Assembly (NCBI GenBank): GCA_036245525.1
Contig: BTPG01000002.1
Span: 169,123,528-169,187,527, forward strand
Length of the DNA stretch: 64,000 bases
Source: Semisulcospira habei
Taxonomy: Eukaryota > Mollusca > Gastropoda > Semisulcospiridae
Direction of reading: 5' to 3'
In this document: positions 40,448-52,438 of the stretch, in pieces
Numbering within the stretch: the stretch's first letter is position 1
Layout: each line of letters opens with the position of its first letter
The notes under the pieces: generated by a model
Seen by the model: only the letters and a program-made list of their open reading frames with translations
Databases searched by the model: none
What the model was told of the DNA's origin: nothing
Translations under genes and position numbers: made by a program

Positions 40448-41446
40448 GTAGTAACAAGTAGCTTTAGTCGGCGCGTAATGTTCGACCGCCCTAACTTGAA
40501 GGTACCATAGTGACGTAAAAGACAACTACACAGACTTCAAAGAGCAAAAATCAGCCCAGCATCATGGTAAGGCTGCGTAGAAATTCCTAACACTAGTCAT
40601 TTTCTCACGCAAGATGATTTCTAATCAGATAGTATGCAACATTACTACACTGAGATGCGGCCATTCATTGCTACTTGAAGTTTTCTGAAAACGAACAAAG
40701 ACTCAGAGAAACTACGTGTCCAATGTGCAGAAACAAGAGAAAATCCTACCCTTTCCTTTTGTCATCTCATGCAGCCATTTGCTCCCCCCTCACACCACTA
40801 ACCCGCACGCATACCGTTGCACCGCACACCACGCAAAATCCTGCACTGTACAACAGAAGTATTCTTTCAACGTTGCATGCTTAGAACATTACATGACGCC
40901 AATACGTCATAAGACGAGCGTTTCTTACTCAAACGCCGGATTTCTGTGCATGTGGCACGTGCGGTACTCTCGACACCCCGTCTTAAAATAGACACTTGGA
41001 ACCTACATGTTCAGACGTGTGTTGCCCGCGACACTAGGAGTCGTTTTGTTTCGATGAGCGTTGCGTACTTATAGTAATAGACTTTTGACTTATGGTGTAG
41101 CCTATTGAAAATAGGTTAGGCTATTTAGATGGGTTAGATCGGCGCGTTAAGTAACAAGTACCTGCATGCCTATGACGTTAGACTATGATGATCCGGACTT
41201 GACGCAAGCTGTGGCGGAAGTATCGTAGCCGAAGCCGCCGGGCACCACGCGCGAGTTAGTAGTGCAGTGCAAGTATGAACCAGAATCTTTGGAACTATAG
41301 GACTGAACAGTGCAGTTTGTTACAGGGTGGTGTTCGCTGCCAGTTATCACGAATTGCGTGTCAGATACGACTGCACGCTGAGAGACATTCGCGAGAAGAA
41401 CACCGATGTAAGTGGACACAATTAGGCATAAAATACATAGGACTAA

Positions 41447-41515
41447 CAAGAGACATAAATCCTCATGAGACCCCGCGACTGACAGCGGGGGCTCATGAGG
41501 ATTTATGTCTCTTGC
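41447..41515. repeat. Palindromic hairpin, CTCATGAG family
   Basis: CAAGAGACATAAATCCTCAT faces ATGAGGATTTATGTCTCTTG around a CCCCGC...GCGGGG loop. Cleaner than the paralogue at 3306-3372. Confidence 0.85.
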
Positions 41516-42589
41516 AGATAGGTTGCGTTCGTCTTGCCCCGGCACTTAATGGGTTATACGTCTACAGGTTTGTGTGTGTAATGATCAAAGAAAGCAAAAT
41601 CCTACATGCAAAACAAAATCCATATCAAAATGATGACTGTCACGCGAGTGAAATCACTTCAACTACAAACATCACGCTTTAAAAGGACGAGCGCAAAACA
41701 AAGGTTGCGTGCTCTGCCTTTCAAAGTGTGTTTCTTTCTTCCTTTGTTTTTCCTGTGCTTGTAAAACGACATACAGACAAACTGTAATACTACGATTATT
41801 CTAATTAACGAAAACTGATCTTTATTCCGTTTTCTGCCATAGAACAGAATGCCAAACGAATGCTGCATTCTCTCTTAAGGTTGATCAATCACACAGACAC
41901 CGCGGACTCACTAAGGAACATCTGTAGTCGATCAAGTACCAGTACAATAGGCCTGTTGGTCGACATTTTAAGCAAGCAGACCATTCCATCTCAGGCATCC
42001 GGGTGAGGGGTCTATGGCTGAAACAAGAAAACGTCTCGGAGAAAGAAAAATCATGAGAGTACATAAAATACACGTGACATCGTTTCCTCGTCAAATGAAA
42101 ATGAACTGAATATTTTATTGTAGGGATCTAGCGAGCAGAATCTCTGTCAAAAACGCTATTTCATTTTATTACTTAGTTAGTTAGTTTTTAAGAACATAGA
42201 GTGTTTTGTGTGTATTCAGGCACTTTAAAAACGCAACAAAACATAATCGTACATTAATAGCCGTCTAATGAACACGGATATAAAGCGGGGGCTCATGAGG
42301 TTCAGTTCCTCTTGCAGATGTGATTCTGGCTGCGTCCCCGCAGTCAAGTGGTTAAATAAACGTTTTCAACATAGGAATATGGCGGCGGATATAACCGATC
42401 AAAGCTAGCACGTTTTTTAAGTGCGTAACTGTTCATTACATGCTTACATATAATAGGCAAACTTAGGTGTACGCGCTTTATCACCTCGTAAAAGGCATCA
42501 TGCACCTTTCTACTGATTGTTCATGCTGCTGAAATAGATATGAACACACCTGTACAAGGAAGGAAAAAACAACAGGACAGAGCCGTGGG

Positions 42590-42601
42590 GTCAGGGAGAG
42601 A

Positions 42602-42696
<95 letters not shown>
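42590..42696. repeat. (GA)n microsatellite
   Basis: GA run ending at a reversed retroelement tail (ATCAATGAATCTTTATTTTA, about 42704-42723). Confidence 0.95.
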
Positions 42697-42697
<1 letters not shown>

Positions 42698-42754
42698 CAA
42701 TGAATCAATGAATCTTTATTTTACAACGGTAAAGATATTGACAATGCCAGACAG

Positions 42755-42858
<104 letters not shown>

Positions 42859-42924
42859 AAAACCGACCGCCGTACAAACCAAAGTTTACCGAATATATTT
42901 ACATTTAATAGCGATTTATCTTTC

Positions 42925-43000
42925 TCTGTCGGCAGCACTTTTTGTCGCGATGATTCCTGCAGTAATCATGGCGACAACAAGTGCTACCGACAACCAAAGA
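42925..43000. repeat. Hairpin, TGTCGC-ATGATTCC family
   Basis: CTGTCGGCAGCACTTTTTGT with TCGCGATGATTCC faces AATCATGGCGAC and AAGTGCTACCGACA. It ends near AAAGAATTAAAC. Confidence 0.75.
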
Positions 43001-43078
43001 ATTAAACTTTGACGTCACATCTACAAAAAAAAAATGACTTGGATATGTGGGGGGAAAAATGTTTACCTGTACACGATA

Positions 43079-43513
43079 TCAGCGGAAGAAGAATCTGGGG
43101 TGTGAACTGAGTTGTCTTTGCTGTCGCTGCATGAGTTCCTGCTGTTGCTGCAGCTGCTCGAGGTCTGTGTCATAACCGTAGTCCTGCCCCATGACCTGCC
43201 GAGTGTCCTGTGTGCGGAGCCCCTGCTGCAGGAGGTCGGCCAGCATGCTGATCGAGCGCTTTCTTGTCACTTCTCTGTACTGGCACCGCGGCCCCGTGAA
43301 GCCGTCAGGACAGAAACACCGGCACGGCCCGAAGATACTTTGTCCGAACTTTTCCTCCCCGCCGTTCTTACAGCGGAACGTGTTCCTGCACACGGCGAAC
43401 GCCTGTACTGGGGTAGGGGACAGGAGAGCCAGCACCACAATGACAACGGCCAGGTGGCGCAGGGACACGCCGCCAGGCATCTGCAGTCTGTGCTTCGCCG
43501 CAAGTTCAGCCAT
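43079..43513 (-). CDS. Secreted EGF-like protein, copy B
   Basis: A 144-aa paralogue of the 22981-23421 gene, from ATG 43513 (MAELAAKHRLQMPGG). The signal sequence HLAVVIVVLALLSPTPVQA is nearly identical. The EGF-like module keeps six cysteines, CRNTFRC...CRCFCPDGFTGPRC. The region just after it (about 80-107) differs most from copy A, and the Gln-rich tail ends in the same SSHPRFFFR. The dibasic RQRR of copy A is RQQR here. A TATAAA lies on the same strand 200 bp upstream of the ATG. Both copies keep full-length frames, which suggests that at least one is functional. Confidence 0.82.
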   Translation of the reverse strand: MAELAAKHRLQMPGGVSLRHLAVVIVVLALLSPTPVQAFAVCRNTFRCKNGGEEKFGQSIFGPCRCFCPDGFTGPRCQYREVTRKRSISMLADLLQQGLRTQDTRQVMGQDYGYDTDLEQLQQQQELMQRQQRQLSSHPRFFFR

Positions 43514-43712
43514 CCTGTGTTTGAAGTGTGACCAAAAACTGTTCCTCGCTCAAACGACACCGTCAGCTTTTATTCTCTCTCTGAAGCTCCTATGATGCAA
43601 TGAACACTCTTCAGTCTCTTTTTGTTGACTGCGGATTTCAGCTGATTTGAACCCGTCGTATACACTCTCGAACTTGAAGTTGCACACGCACTGACTTCGT
43701 TTTGTTTCACAA

Positions 43713-43718
43713 TTTTAT
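43713..43718 (-). promoter_or_regulatory. Candidate TATA box of EGF-like gene copy B
   Basis: TATAAA on the minus strand, 200 bp upstream of the ATG. It would give a 5' leader of roughly 170 nt. Copy A lacks this region. Confidence 0.4.
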
Positions 43719-44650
43719 ACCTGGGGCTGACTTCTCATCCCAACTCATCCCCCGCCAACCTTTCCCCTTGCCCCATTTATTTGTTGCACGCTTTCACCAA
43801 CCGACCACTGTCGTCACAGAAACACCCCACCCATATTTGAATTGACGAGTCTTCCCGCCCCTCTATGCCACGTGGCTTTTGCCTCGTCATGACGTATGCC
43901 AACCAATCACTGCGGATGCAGGGGCTAACGAGAATATGTGCCGCTTTTCGCTGACCGGCTGTATCGGCCTTCATTTAGGTCTTACGATTGAGGAAAATAT
44001 GTGGGGTTTTTTAGCCTGGTTTTCGAACGTGGTAAAGAAAATGAATGTCGCGGCTCAGTGGGCGGATAGAAGCACGCGAGAGGTGTGACCCGGTGTTTCC
44101 GGTTTGTTTGAGTTGTCACGTGACAGAGACCAGCGACAGGCCAAAGCACACAGTGGGCCTCCCCTGCAGTCCCATCATTTAAAATGCCTTAGTCTTAGTC
44201 TGTCCCAGTCATCCCCTAATTTTTCAATCCCCAAAACAACACTACCACCCACTTGCTGCATATTTGCCATGCACAAAATCCCCCCAAAAAATAAAGACAT
44301 CACCCGTCTCATTTCCTGGCTATCAACATGATTCTGTATCAACCCTACATCCAAGCGCAGCCAAAACTGGTACACACCTCAAATCACCATCCGCTTGGCA
44401 ACTCAAACTAGGACAAAAAGAGTCCGCTGGTTAGACCAAGACTGGTATGAATCAAAGCACCAAACATGTCTCTTCTCATCTATCAAGAGATTTTAGCAAA
44501 TTCCAACATACTGCCTCTGTATAAAATGCCAAAGAAGGCATCTGAGCACATTTTAGCTGTTGGTTGTCGGTACGTCACTAAGTAGAAAAAAAGGGGGAAA
44601 AAACAGACAAGTTTTTCATTTACGACATTCAAACCTCGTAAGTTCAGGTA
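43719..44650. other. Upstream region of EGF-like gene copy B, no other gene
   Basis: Contains CACGTG (about 43869) and GC-richer sequence around 43850-44110, which could be promoter-proximal. No other supported gene. Absent from copy A. Confidence 0.4.
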
Positions 44651-44655
44651 GTCCT

Positions 44656-44868
44656 TTAACTCATTCTACCCCAGACACACCACAGGAAGATAAGGATCGA
44701 CCATGATAGTTCAAGGGTGATGCCAGAATAGCTTGGCGCCTATGGGCGCCAAGCTATTCTGTCATCACCCTTGAACTATCATGGTCGATCTGTGTCCTGC
44801 ATTGCAATGCAGTCTTCAGAGGACAACGGCAAAATTTAAGGATTTCGGTGTTGGGGTAGAATGAGTTG
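44656..44868. repeat. TTAA-type palindromic MITE, 213 bp
   Basis: Starts TTAACTCATTCTACCCCAGA. It contains the hairpin GATAGTTCAAGGGTGATGCC...(centre CTTGGCGCCTATGGGCGCC) and ends GGGGTAGAATGAGTTG, where the final TTAA has decayed. Same family as 58498 and 61454. Confidence 0.9.
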
Positions 44869-44937
44869 CAGCGTTCTAATAAAACACTCCAAGAATATGT
44901 ATAATTGAAATAATGCGAACTATTAACCTGAATTATA

Positions 44938-46255
44938 CGAGGTATGATCAGAAAGTAATGATAGTTCGGCCACCATTTTGTAAACTACTTAAGTCACATA
45001 AATGCAATTAGTATCAAAACAAATGTCAGCTATTACCCTTTATTCGTGCACCATAATTATGGAGCTGGTATCTTTAGCCATGCCGCTGTGTGACGTCATT
45101 GAAAAGGTGATGTAAACAGCTGTGGTTGAAAACACTGGACTCTGTAAGATAATAGATTTATTGCTACATATTTAAAAGAGTGAAACTTTAAGACAGCCCT
45201 GTCAAGATCCAAACAAATGTAAAGGGTGTTTGATATGGTGCTTGCGTTTTGTCTGGCACTGACTGCAAGTGTTCAATTTAACCTCTGACAGATGAAATTG
45301 AAGGCAAGCACTGGTCTGAACGTCAATTTTCAGTCGAGAACGAGCAAACGTAGCTCTTTATTTACATATTGATAGGAAAATGCGCATATATTTTACCTTG
45401 AGAAATACCTTGAACTTCCGGCCTTTCTTTTGGAACAGTTCAAAGGATAGTGCGCGATGACCTTGACCTCCCAAAACTATTTGCTATAAGGATACCCCAT
45501 TTCTTGACAGAGGCTGAGATGAAACAGAAAGTTGAACGTTTGGGTCAACTACTCAAAACGTTTTGCATAAATTGCCTATAACACCAGTGTGATGTCATCA
45601 TTGAAGACGATACTTGCTTGTCCTGTAACGGTATCCCCAGCAAACAGTCCGATCAGGAGTGGTTGGCCTCTGATGACTTTTGTCATATTTTCAGAATTGA
45701 CGGCAACATTTTCTCTATTTTTTCAACTTTAGGGGTCCATGTCATTGTTCATATTTTACCAGTGGAGCGCACAGGCACAGCAAAACATGTGATACATTCT
45801 TTTTCAAAAAGTGTTGAAGTCCGTTCATGAGCAGCAGCCAACTCTCAGCGGTCGAACGTCTTGTCTTTTTCTTGAAAATGCTAGTGACCACAAAACCAAG
45901 GTCAGTGCGTCCTACACAGAGAAGCAAAACATTCGTGTTCTTCCCCAGTCATCATACAGTCCGTGCCTTGACCAATGCCACTTATCGTTCTTCCCTAAAC
46001 TCAAAAAGCGGCTGGCAGGACGAAGTTTTCCAGCATCCAGGACCTAGCAAAAGCCATAAATTCAGAAGTCCGACCCTGACCTTCATCAAAATACCACATC
46101 ACCTGTGAATCTTGCCTCAAGTAGCTGTAATTTTGTTTGCGTACACAGCGGAGGATAGTGCTATTACGAAATGTGAAAATATCAAGTAAATTGGGCCAAC
46201 GGTTACGGTTATACGACAAACTATCATTACTTTTTTTTTTTTTTATCATACCACG
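44938..46255 (+). mobile_element. Mariner/Tc1-type element, inactive
   Basis: Terminal repeats CGAGGTATGATCAGAAAGTA and its partner TACT...ATCATACCACG, flanked by TA (44936-44937 and 46256-46257). The element is 1.3 kb. Inside, a decayed transposase reads TVQRIVRDDLDLPKLFAI (about 45437-45490), EDDTCLS with the first catalytic Asp (about 45605), ENASDHKTKV where Asp is replaced by Glu (about 45875), and VLPQSSYSPCLDQCHLSFF where the third acidic site is lost (about 45935-45990). Frames are broken. The right repeat has a poly-T expansion. Confidence 0.88.
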
Positions 46256-46464
46256 TATTACCTGTAGCAGGTTGCCTTAGCGATGGATACAGATATCACG
46301 AAAGATGACTTATAAAGCACGTAGTTTCATTTTAGTTCCACTCGAAATTACTCCGTGTACCTCTCCGGCTGCGGTACGGGCCCGCCGCTTGAAGCTTTGT
46401 ACATTTTGTACCCCATGTACCCCATGGCCGTATCCGCCGGAAAAATGCAGACGTACATTTATTG

Positions 46465-46534
46465 TGCAAGATGTGTAGATCCTCATGAAAACCCCGCGAT
46501 TGTCGGGGGCTCATGAGGATCTATGCATCTTGCA
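46465..46534. repeat. Palindromic hairpin, CTCATGAG family
   Basis: TGCAAGATGTGTAGATCCTC faces GAGGATCTATGCATCTTGCA. Confidence 0.85.
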
Positions 46535-46786
46535 GGTGTGTACCGTTCGTTGAAGGAGTGTTCTACGTGAAGGAACATTCCAGTTTCCTCACGCCTTCGT
46601 CTTTTAATATATATTGCTTTTTCAATACGACACCAGGCCTTGTCCATAATACAGTCAGTGTTGGGAGAATACATCAGATTACAAGCAGAATAAATAACTG
46701 CACCTTTACATGCAAGTTTATCTCCCGGAAAATACGTTTTATCTTCGCTTTGCCATCCCTGAGCTTTTTCATTTCTCAGAAACACA

Positions 46787-47500
46787 GAGACAAGGAATGG
46801 ATAAAATAAATGATGTCTTACTTGATACGTTATTTGTGATTATAAAGTTTGACCGACATGAATATCAATAAGTCAGCAGTTTACGGATTTGATAATAATC
46901 AGTCGTATTTAGGCTCAAAGCTCTTAACAAGAACAGTTCTATAAAATGAATTGAAATAGCATGTAAAGTGAAAAGGCTAATTTGTGTAGTTATCCGTCAT
47001 TTTACCCCTTACGACCCAAAGCCGTAAGGTCCACAATCATAGAACAGCACACATTTGATTGTGCACAAAGTAAATTACGTGGTATTTCTAAAATGCTGTT
47101 AAGATGCCGGTTGTTCCCCGCCAAACGGAAAAAATAATGTTTCTGGGAAAATAAATTGCCTTGTTTCGTTTATTTCAATTCTCAGATGTCATAATTCTCT
47201 GGCATTAGCGTCAGCTTCCTTAGTAACCTTATTCTTTCCTAATTAATTTCATCATCTTCCACATTAGCGGATTTTCTTTTTCCCCGGTTAGGATCACGTT
47301 GTACATCTAAATGTGCTATGTCGGTTATTTGTTTAATCCATTGTACGCCAAGGCCAAAATCCCCCAATTGTAGAGTTGTTCTCTGAACTCTGAATTACGA
47401 TCCAGCAGACAGATCGACCATGATAGTTCAAGGGTGGTGCCAAAATAGTTTGAACTATCATGGTCGATCCGCATCTTGCTATCATGTGTAGGAGTTTGTG
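46787..47500 (+). repeat. Segmental duplication, copy B right block
   Basis: Aligns with 23459-24200, starting GAGACAAGGA and including CCGTAAGGTCCACAAT. No gene is recognised. Confidence 0.85.
47411..47470. repeat. Deletion derivative of hairpin MITE
   Basis: The left arm reaches CCAAAATAGTTTGA and jumps directly into ACTATCATGGTCGATCC. Compared with the paralogue at 24066-24166 about 40 bp around the centre are gone. Confidence 0.75.
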
Positions 47501-48436
47501 GTGTTTTTTGTTTTTTTGTTTTTTTCAAATTGGGAGGGGGGGGGGGGGTCCTTAAACGCATCGTCAAACAACTGTATTAGGACTTAATTGGTTTAGAAAT
47601 AGAACATGAGTCAGGCTGCACCCTTTTGTTTTAACCCGCTTCATAATTAATTGCAAATTTTCTCACTATAATTCTAACGGACTTTTGAGGAAAACTTGGG
47701 GTGGAGACCAATCCTCGGAAAGTCAATAACGGAATAATGAAGTGCCGTCGACAATGAGATTACGAAAACAGTATTATCTAACGAGTAAAGCTGTGCTTCC
47801 ATATCGCGGCGCGATAGCTGTGTCAAGAACATATAAATAAAAGAGTGTTTCCTTTAAGCCACTTAGGCGCGACAAAATTGTATCTCTCAGTCGAGCGATT
47901 CAAAGGCGATTTCGCAGTGAAAAGCATGTGGTTTTCTGTTAGCGCGAAATTGGAGCCATTTCCCAATTCGATACGAAAGCGCGAAATCAGTTTGTTGCAT
48001 CCCTATATGGAAACACACAAATCGATTTTCCACTGTCGGCCAGCTACTTTTTCTTGTCGTGTCGCGACACGGAAACACAGCTTAAGTCGTCGATATGTCA
48101 GTTATATTTTTTTCCATTCATCTGATTCACACTTCGTCTCATGCCCCAATCGGCCAGGCAGATGCGCAGTCAGCCAGCCAACTGTCCTGCCATTGATAAC
48201 GTAGGCAGTACGCAGTCAAAATAATACAAACAAACACACAAACAACATAATCAGGTTCACGTGCAAACTCGCAACTAACATTGATGTGTTTTAGAGGGAA
48301 ATAACCCCAACATATTTTTTCAGTTTGATCAGAACTTGTGATCCGAGGCATTTTTCACGAGCTGTTATGATCATCTACCGATCTACAGGTTCGAGATTTC
48401 GTCAGAAAATGGGGAAAAAATCAAAGTGGCAATCTT
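47500..48436. other. No gene recognised
   Basis: Contains a G run (47539-47549) and otherwise unique-looking sequence. No supported coding frame. Confidence 0.45.
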
Positions 48437-48518
48437 GTGAGCAAAAGACCCTTTGGCCGCCGTGGGCCCGCGCACCGCTGTGCGAGCGCCCAAGGCGGCC
48501 AGAGGGTCGTTTGCTTAC
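48437..48518. repeat. GC-rich hairpin
   Basis: GAGCAAAAGACCCTTTGGCC faces GGCCAGAGGGTCGTTTGCTT around GCGCACCGCTGTGCG. Confidence 0.75.
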
Positions 48519-48599
48519 TCGGCAACCACATCAAAATGTGGTCTTGCGCCAGAATGTCACGCTAACAGGTGCCCAGACAATTCAAAGACACAATTCGTC

Positions 48600-48890
48600 G
48601 AACAACAATTTCGTAGACGGCGACATATTATAGAAGCTCGATATCAGGTTTATGTGATAATAGTTTTTAACATATAACTTATGTCCGTAGTAGCATAGTT
48701 GTCAGTATTAGCATAGATGTCAGTATTAGTATAGTTCTTTATTCTGTATGCATGGGTGCCTGTGTGTCTGGGTGTATGTGTGTGCGTATGTCCGTCTTCT
48801 ATCCATTTTTACTTCAGTTGACATATTTATACGCTTCCGTCCGAATTGGAATTGCCCCTTCGTGGGATAAATAAAGTTTTTTTGACTTTA
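48600..48890 (+). repeat. Probable LINE 3' tail
   Basis: Ends CCCCTTCGTGGGATAAATAA then AGTTTTTTTGACTTT, a tail shape common in non-LTR retrotransposons. No coding part is attached. Confidence 0.45.
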
Positions 48891-49040
48891 CTAGATTTGA
48901 CTGGTAGACGCGTCAATTGGTCGAACATTATAGTCACAGACCGACAATTCGACGAACGTAGTCTGAAATGAACGGACTGTACAAAAATGTTGAAAGAACC
49001 GTGCGGCGTGTGCGAGACCTACTTCGACTTCCTGACACTT

Positions 49041-49412
49041 AAATACACTTAAGTGAATGCCCTTTTAATGTCAATACACTGAAGTGAATGCCTTTTTACG
49101 TAAATACACTTAAGTGAATGCCCTTTGTATGTAAATACACTTAAGTGAATGCCCTTTTTACGTGAATACACTTAAGTGAATGCCCTTTTTACGTGAATAC
49201 ACTTAAGTGAATGCCCTTTTTACGTAAATACACTTAAGTGAATGCCCTTTTTACGTAAATACACTTAAGTGAATGCCCTTTTTACGTGAATACACTTAAG
49301 TGAATGCCCTTTTTACGTGAATACACTTAAGTGAATGCCCTTTTTACGTAAATACACTTAAGTGAATGCCCTTTTTACGTAAATACACTTAAGTGAATGC
49401 CCTTTTTACGTG
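49041..49412 (+). repeat. 31-bp minisatellite, 12 units
   Basis: Unit AAATACACTTAAGTGAATGC then CCTTTTTACGT, 12 copies in 372 bp. Units alternate between ACGTA and ACGTG at their junctions. Each has the 10-bp palindrome CACTTAAGTG, and many have TTACGTAA. Confidence 0.95.
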
Positions 49413-49654
49413 AGCTCCAGTAAAGCAGAGTGTCTTCAGGTCTACGTCGCCTCCGGTCCTGGGCTAATTTTCTTTAGTCCTCTTGTGAACAGCAAACAGT
49501 TCTTTGGACTAACGTAGGCTGTGCATGGACTGACCAACTGCGGCCGACGTCGAGTTCTTTCTGCTTGCTGGGCTAGCGTTGCTCCGGCTGGTAGGCGTCA
49601 TGATGATGGTGATGGTGATGCCGGCACACTTTGTATTCTGCATTGGCACATTCT

Positions 49655-49856
49655 GCCCCAGGACCGAAGTCCCCAAATTTCGAAGTTACCCTCTGAAGGA
49701 CTGTATTACAATTCTGGAGACAGATCGAGCAAGATAGTTCAAGGGTGGGGCCATAATAGCTTGGCGCCTATGGGCGCCAAGCTATTCTGGCACCACCCTT
49801 GAACTATCATGCTCGATCCATGTCTTGCTGTGGTGTGTCTGGGCTGAATGAGTTAA
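49655..49856. repeat. Palindromic MITE, TTCAAGGGTGG family
   Basis: Left arm is the long side (CCAGGACCGAAGTCCCCAAA), then the hairpin GATCGAGCAAGATAGTTCAA...GAACTATCATGCTCGATC. It ends CTGAATGAGTTAA. Left TTAA not recognisable. Confidence 0.82.
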
Positions 49857-49956
49857 GCTTTTAGTTCATTCTTACGCGGCACTCTCTGCGGGCTGCTTTT
49901 AGAGAGAGAGAGAGACAGAACAATGAACTTTATTTTAGAACGGATGACGCGCGAAC

Positions 49957-50158
49957 ACCATCTTCCTGCTTTCTTTTGCGAGAAAGGAAGATGGTCACAA
50001 TCTCTAGAGTTCTAGTTATACAGACGCCATCTTCCTGCTTCTCTTGCGAGAAAGGAAGATGGTCACAATCTCTAGAGTTCTAGTTATACAGACGCCATCT
50101 TCCTGCTTCTCTTGCGAGAAAAGAAGATGGTCACAATCTCTAGAGGTATACAGACGCC
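49957..50158 (+). repeat. 68-bp tandem repeat with internal hairpin, 3 units
   Basis: CCATCTTCCTGCTT starts at 49958, 50027 and 50095. Each unit pairs CATCTTCCT with AGGAAGATG (AGAAGATG in the third). Confidence 0.9.
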
Positions 50159-50281
50159 AGGCCAGACAGTCACTGTCAAGCGTGTAAAAGAGAAACTGTT
50201 TATGCGCCTATCCTTTAACACCATCTTTCTTTCTTTCTTTGTCCTATCTTCCAGCTCTACAGTTTCATATTTTGCCCCGAG

Positions 50282-50472
50282 GCCCTACAGCAGGAGGTGG
50301 ATCGACCATAGTAATTCAAGGGTAGTGCCAGCTTAGCTTGGCGCCGTCAGGCGCCAAGCTAAGCTGGCACTACCCTTGAATTATTACGGTCGATCCATCT
50401 CTTGCAATTGGTACATAGTTGTTACGTGGCACATCCAAACTTTGTGAAATGTGGCCCTAGGGTTAAATGGAT
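50282..50472. repeat. Palindromic MITE, AATTCAAGGGTAG subfamily
   Basis: Hairpin at 50299-50397: GGATCGACCATAGTAATTCA...TGAATTATTACGGTCGATCC, centre CTTGGCGCCGTCAGGCGCC. It ends GGGTTAAATGG (50460-50470). Confidence 0.85.
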
Positions 50473-52067
50473 TAACACAAAAGGATCGTGCTTTTCAACT
50501 CTTATTAAATGCATTTTCTCGGCAGATTCCACTTCCCGGACAGATGTGCAGTTAGAAGTCAGTTTTGCGGTGTCATCCGTGGAATACAGACACAATTACA
50601 ACTGGACAATGTCCCCGTATAGCTTGGAGCGATGAACGTCTAGCCACCTCATAGATACGATCAGAGGGATCTGTGTATAGTGGTCATCAAAGGGTTAGAA
50701 ATAACCTGACGGTGTCATATCTAAGCCCCTGAATCCCTCCTGTTCATTCTGGGAGCACTAAAGCTACTCCTGGGCGAAAACATTCTTGTCATCTTGAGAA
50801 TGACACTGTTTTCACATTAAATTTAGACCCAAAAGGTGACTGCCAAGCGTGTAAAATGCAAAGAAAATGCCAGAAAGAAAAGAAACCCGATTAGAAAGGA
50901 CAATTACAATAAGTTATGTTTATCTTTGTCGGGTTTTCCTTTGTTTCAAGACGTTAAAAACATTTTTGTCTCGAGGTCGGCTTTTTACTGATTGCATTCT
51001 TTCTAATTAGTATATGTGCAGGAGACAGATCGACAGAGACAGTTCAAGGGTAGTGCCAGAATACCTTTTACTTGTTGCAGATCAGTCCTTACGACACTAA
51101 AATATGTAAAACAAATTGACGCTTGCATCATTCTGCTTTATTTTTAGGGCGCAACGTGTGTGTTTTTTTGGTGAAAGGGGTGGCTAAATGCGGTGAAAAG
51201 GTACAGGAGTGTGGGTGGAAGCTTACATAGGGTGCTAGTAAAACAAAGTTGCGTGGTTCAGTTCACACCTCACGTACGAGAAGAACAGGATACAACATCC
51301 AGGGAGGGTTCAATCCTCTATGTTGTGTTAGTATCACGTTTTCCTATTGTACTCCAGGCGTGCACTTCCTGGACTCGTGTTTGTTCTTCGCCATTACTTT
51401 AAATCCATCACCTGTTTCAATCCATCGACAAGAGACAGTGTGCGTCTCTTGCTGGTTGAAGTCGGGTCATTTACATCTTCACATAGAGGAAGTTGCAGTG
51501 GATTAGGTCTTTGATTGTATTTAGTCTCACTTTCTTCGGGACTGACGTCTAGAGCTATTCACAAAATGTACTGCACAATGCAGTCCTCTTTTATGTCAGT
51601 GTGCTTGAACACAGATGCATGATTTACAGTGCTTGATAACCTCATAGACCTTCCTGTGACGACATGAGATAGGGCCTCTGTGATAAGCGCACAACACGTC
51701 TCCTAACGCAAACACTTTACTTTCTCTAAGTTCGTGCAAAGAGAGATTGCGCAACAGGATCCAGTAACTGGCGTTTTTTAGTCATTGAGTGCTTTAAAAA
51801 AAAAAAAGATGTTTCGGGTTGTGTAAAGAAGTCGTTGTATCCTACACAGCCGACATTTATGTCACTTACGTCACGTGCCATTTACGTCACACAAAAGTGC
51901 AGCCAATTGGCGTGCTAGCCATACCGGCCAGTCAGCCTCTGCACGGACCCAAAATGTAGCTAGCAATGAAATCGTTGCTTCTATAACAGCGCACGAGCGT
52001 ATATAATAATAAAGCGACCTAATCCAGACATTAAAGGAGTCATCCAGGGAAAAGGAAGGGCTTGATC
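50473..52067. other. No gene recognised
   Basis: About 1.6 kb with one half hairpin at 51019-51066 (GACAGTTCAAGGGTAGTGCC). No coding signal is supported. Confidence 0.45.
51019..51066 (+). repeat. Half hairpin, left arm only
   Basis: AGACAGATCGACAGAGACAG then TTCAAGGGTAGTGCCAGAAT, ending before the centre. Confidence 0.65.
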
Positions 52068-52224
52068 AGCTGCATGTCCGTTGAAAGGTCCTGGTAAATC
52101 AAAGTGGTACAGTTGCAGTGCGCCTGAATTGATCAGTAATCAGGTCGTACTCCACAGGCAATAGATTTCCCTGTCGCCCATGAGGGCTGTCCATTATCAC
52201 TTCGGTCAACCCCACACTAACTAA
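52068..52224 (+). mobile_element. 5'-truncated SINE, same family as 4911-5223
   Basis: Body and tail in plus orientation: GTCCGTTGAAAGGTCCTGGT, AAATCAAAGTGGTAC, GGCAATAGATTTCCCTGTC. The tRNA-like head is missing. It ends at the TTAA of the next MITE. Confidence 0.8.
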
Positions 52225-52438
52225 TTAACCCTCATAACCCCACGGCCAATTTTCCAAGCTTTTGGAGGCGTTGTCTAACGACTATGTACCAGTTGTAGGA
52301 GATGGACTGATGATGATAATTCAAGGGTAGCGCCAGATGAGCTTGGCGCCTGAAGGCGCCAAGCTCATCTGGGGCTACCCTTGAATTATCATGATCAATC
52401 CATCTCCTGCTGCAGGGTCCCGGGGCTAAATGGGTTAA
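52225..52438. repeat. TTAA-type palindromic MITE, 214 bp
   Basis: Starts TTAACCCTCATAACCCC and ends GGGGCTAAATGGGTTAA. The hairpin at 52297-52409 pairs AGGAGATGGACTGATGATGA with its complement around GCTTGGCGCCTGAAGGCGCC. TTAA plus CCC termini match the piggyBac pattern. Confidence 0.9.

Noticed and set aside
43112..43595. Plus-strand ORFs over the EGF-like gene
   Set aside because: Antisense shadows; the minus strand has the signal peptide and cysteine pattern shared with copy A.
45742..46249. Minus-strand ORFs in the mariner
   Set aside because: Antisense to recognisable transposase segments on the plus strand.
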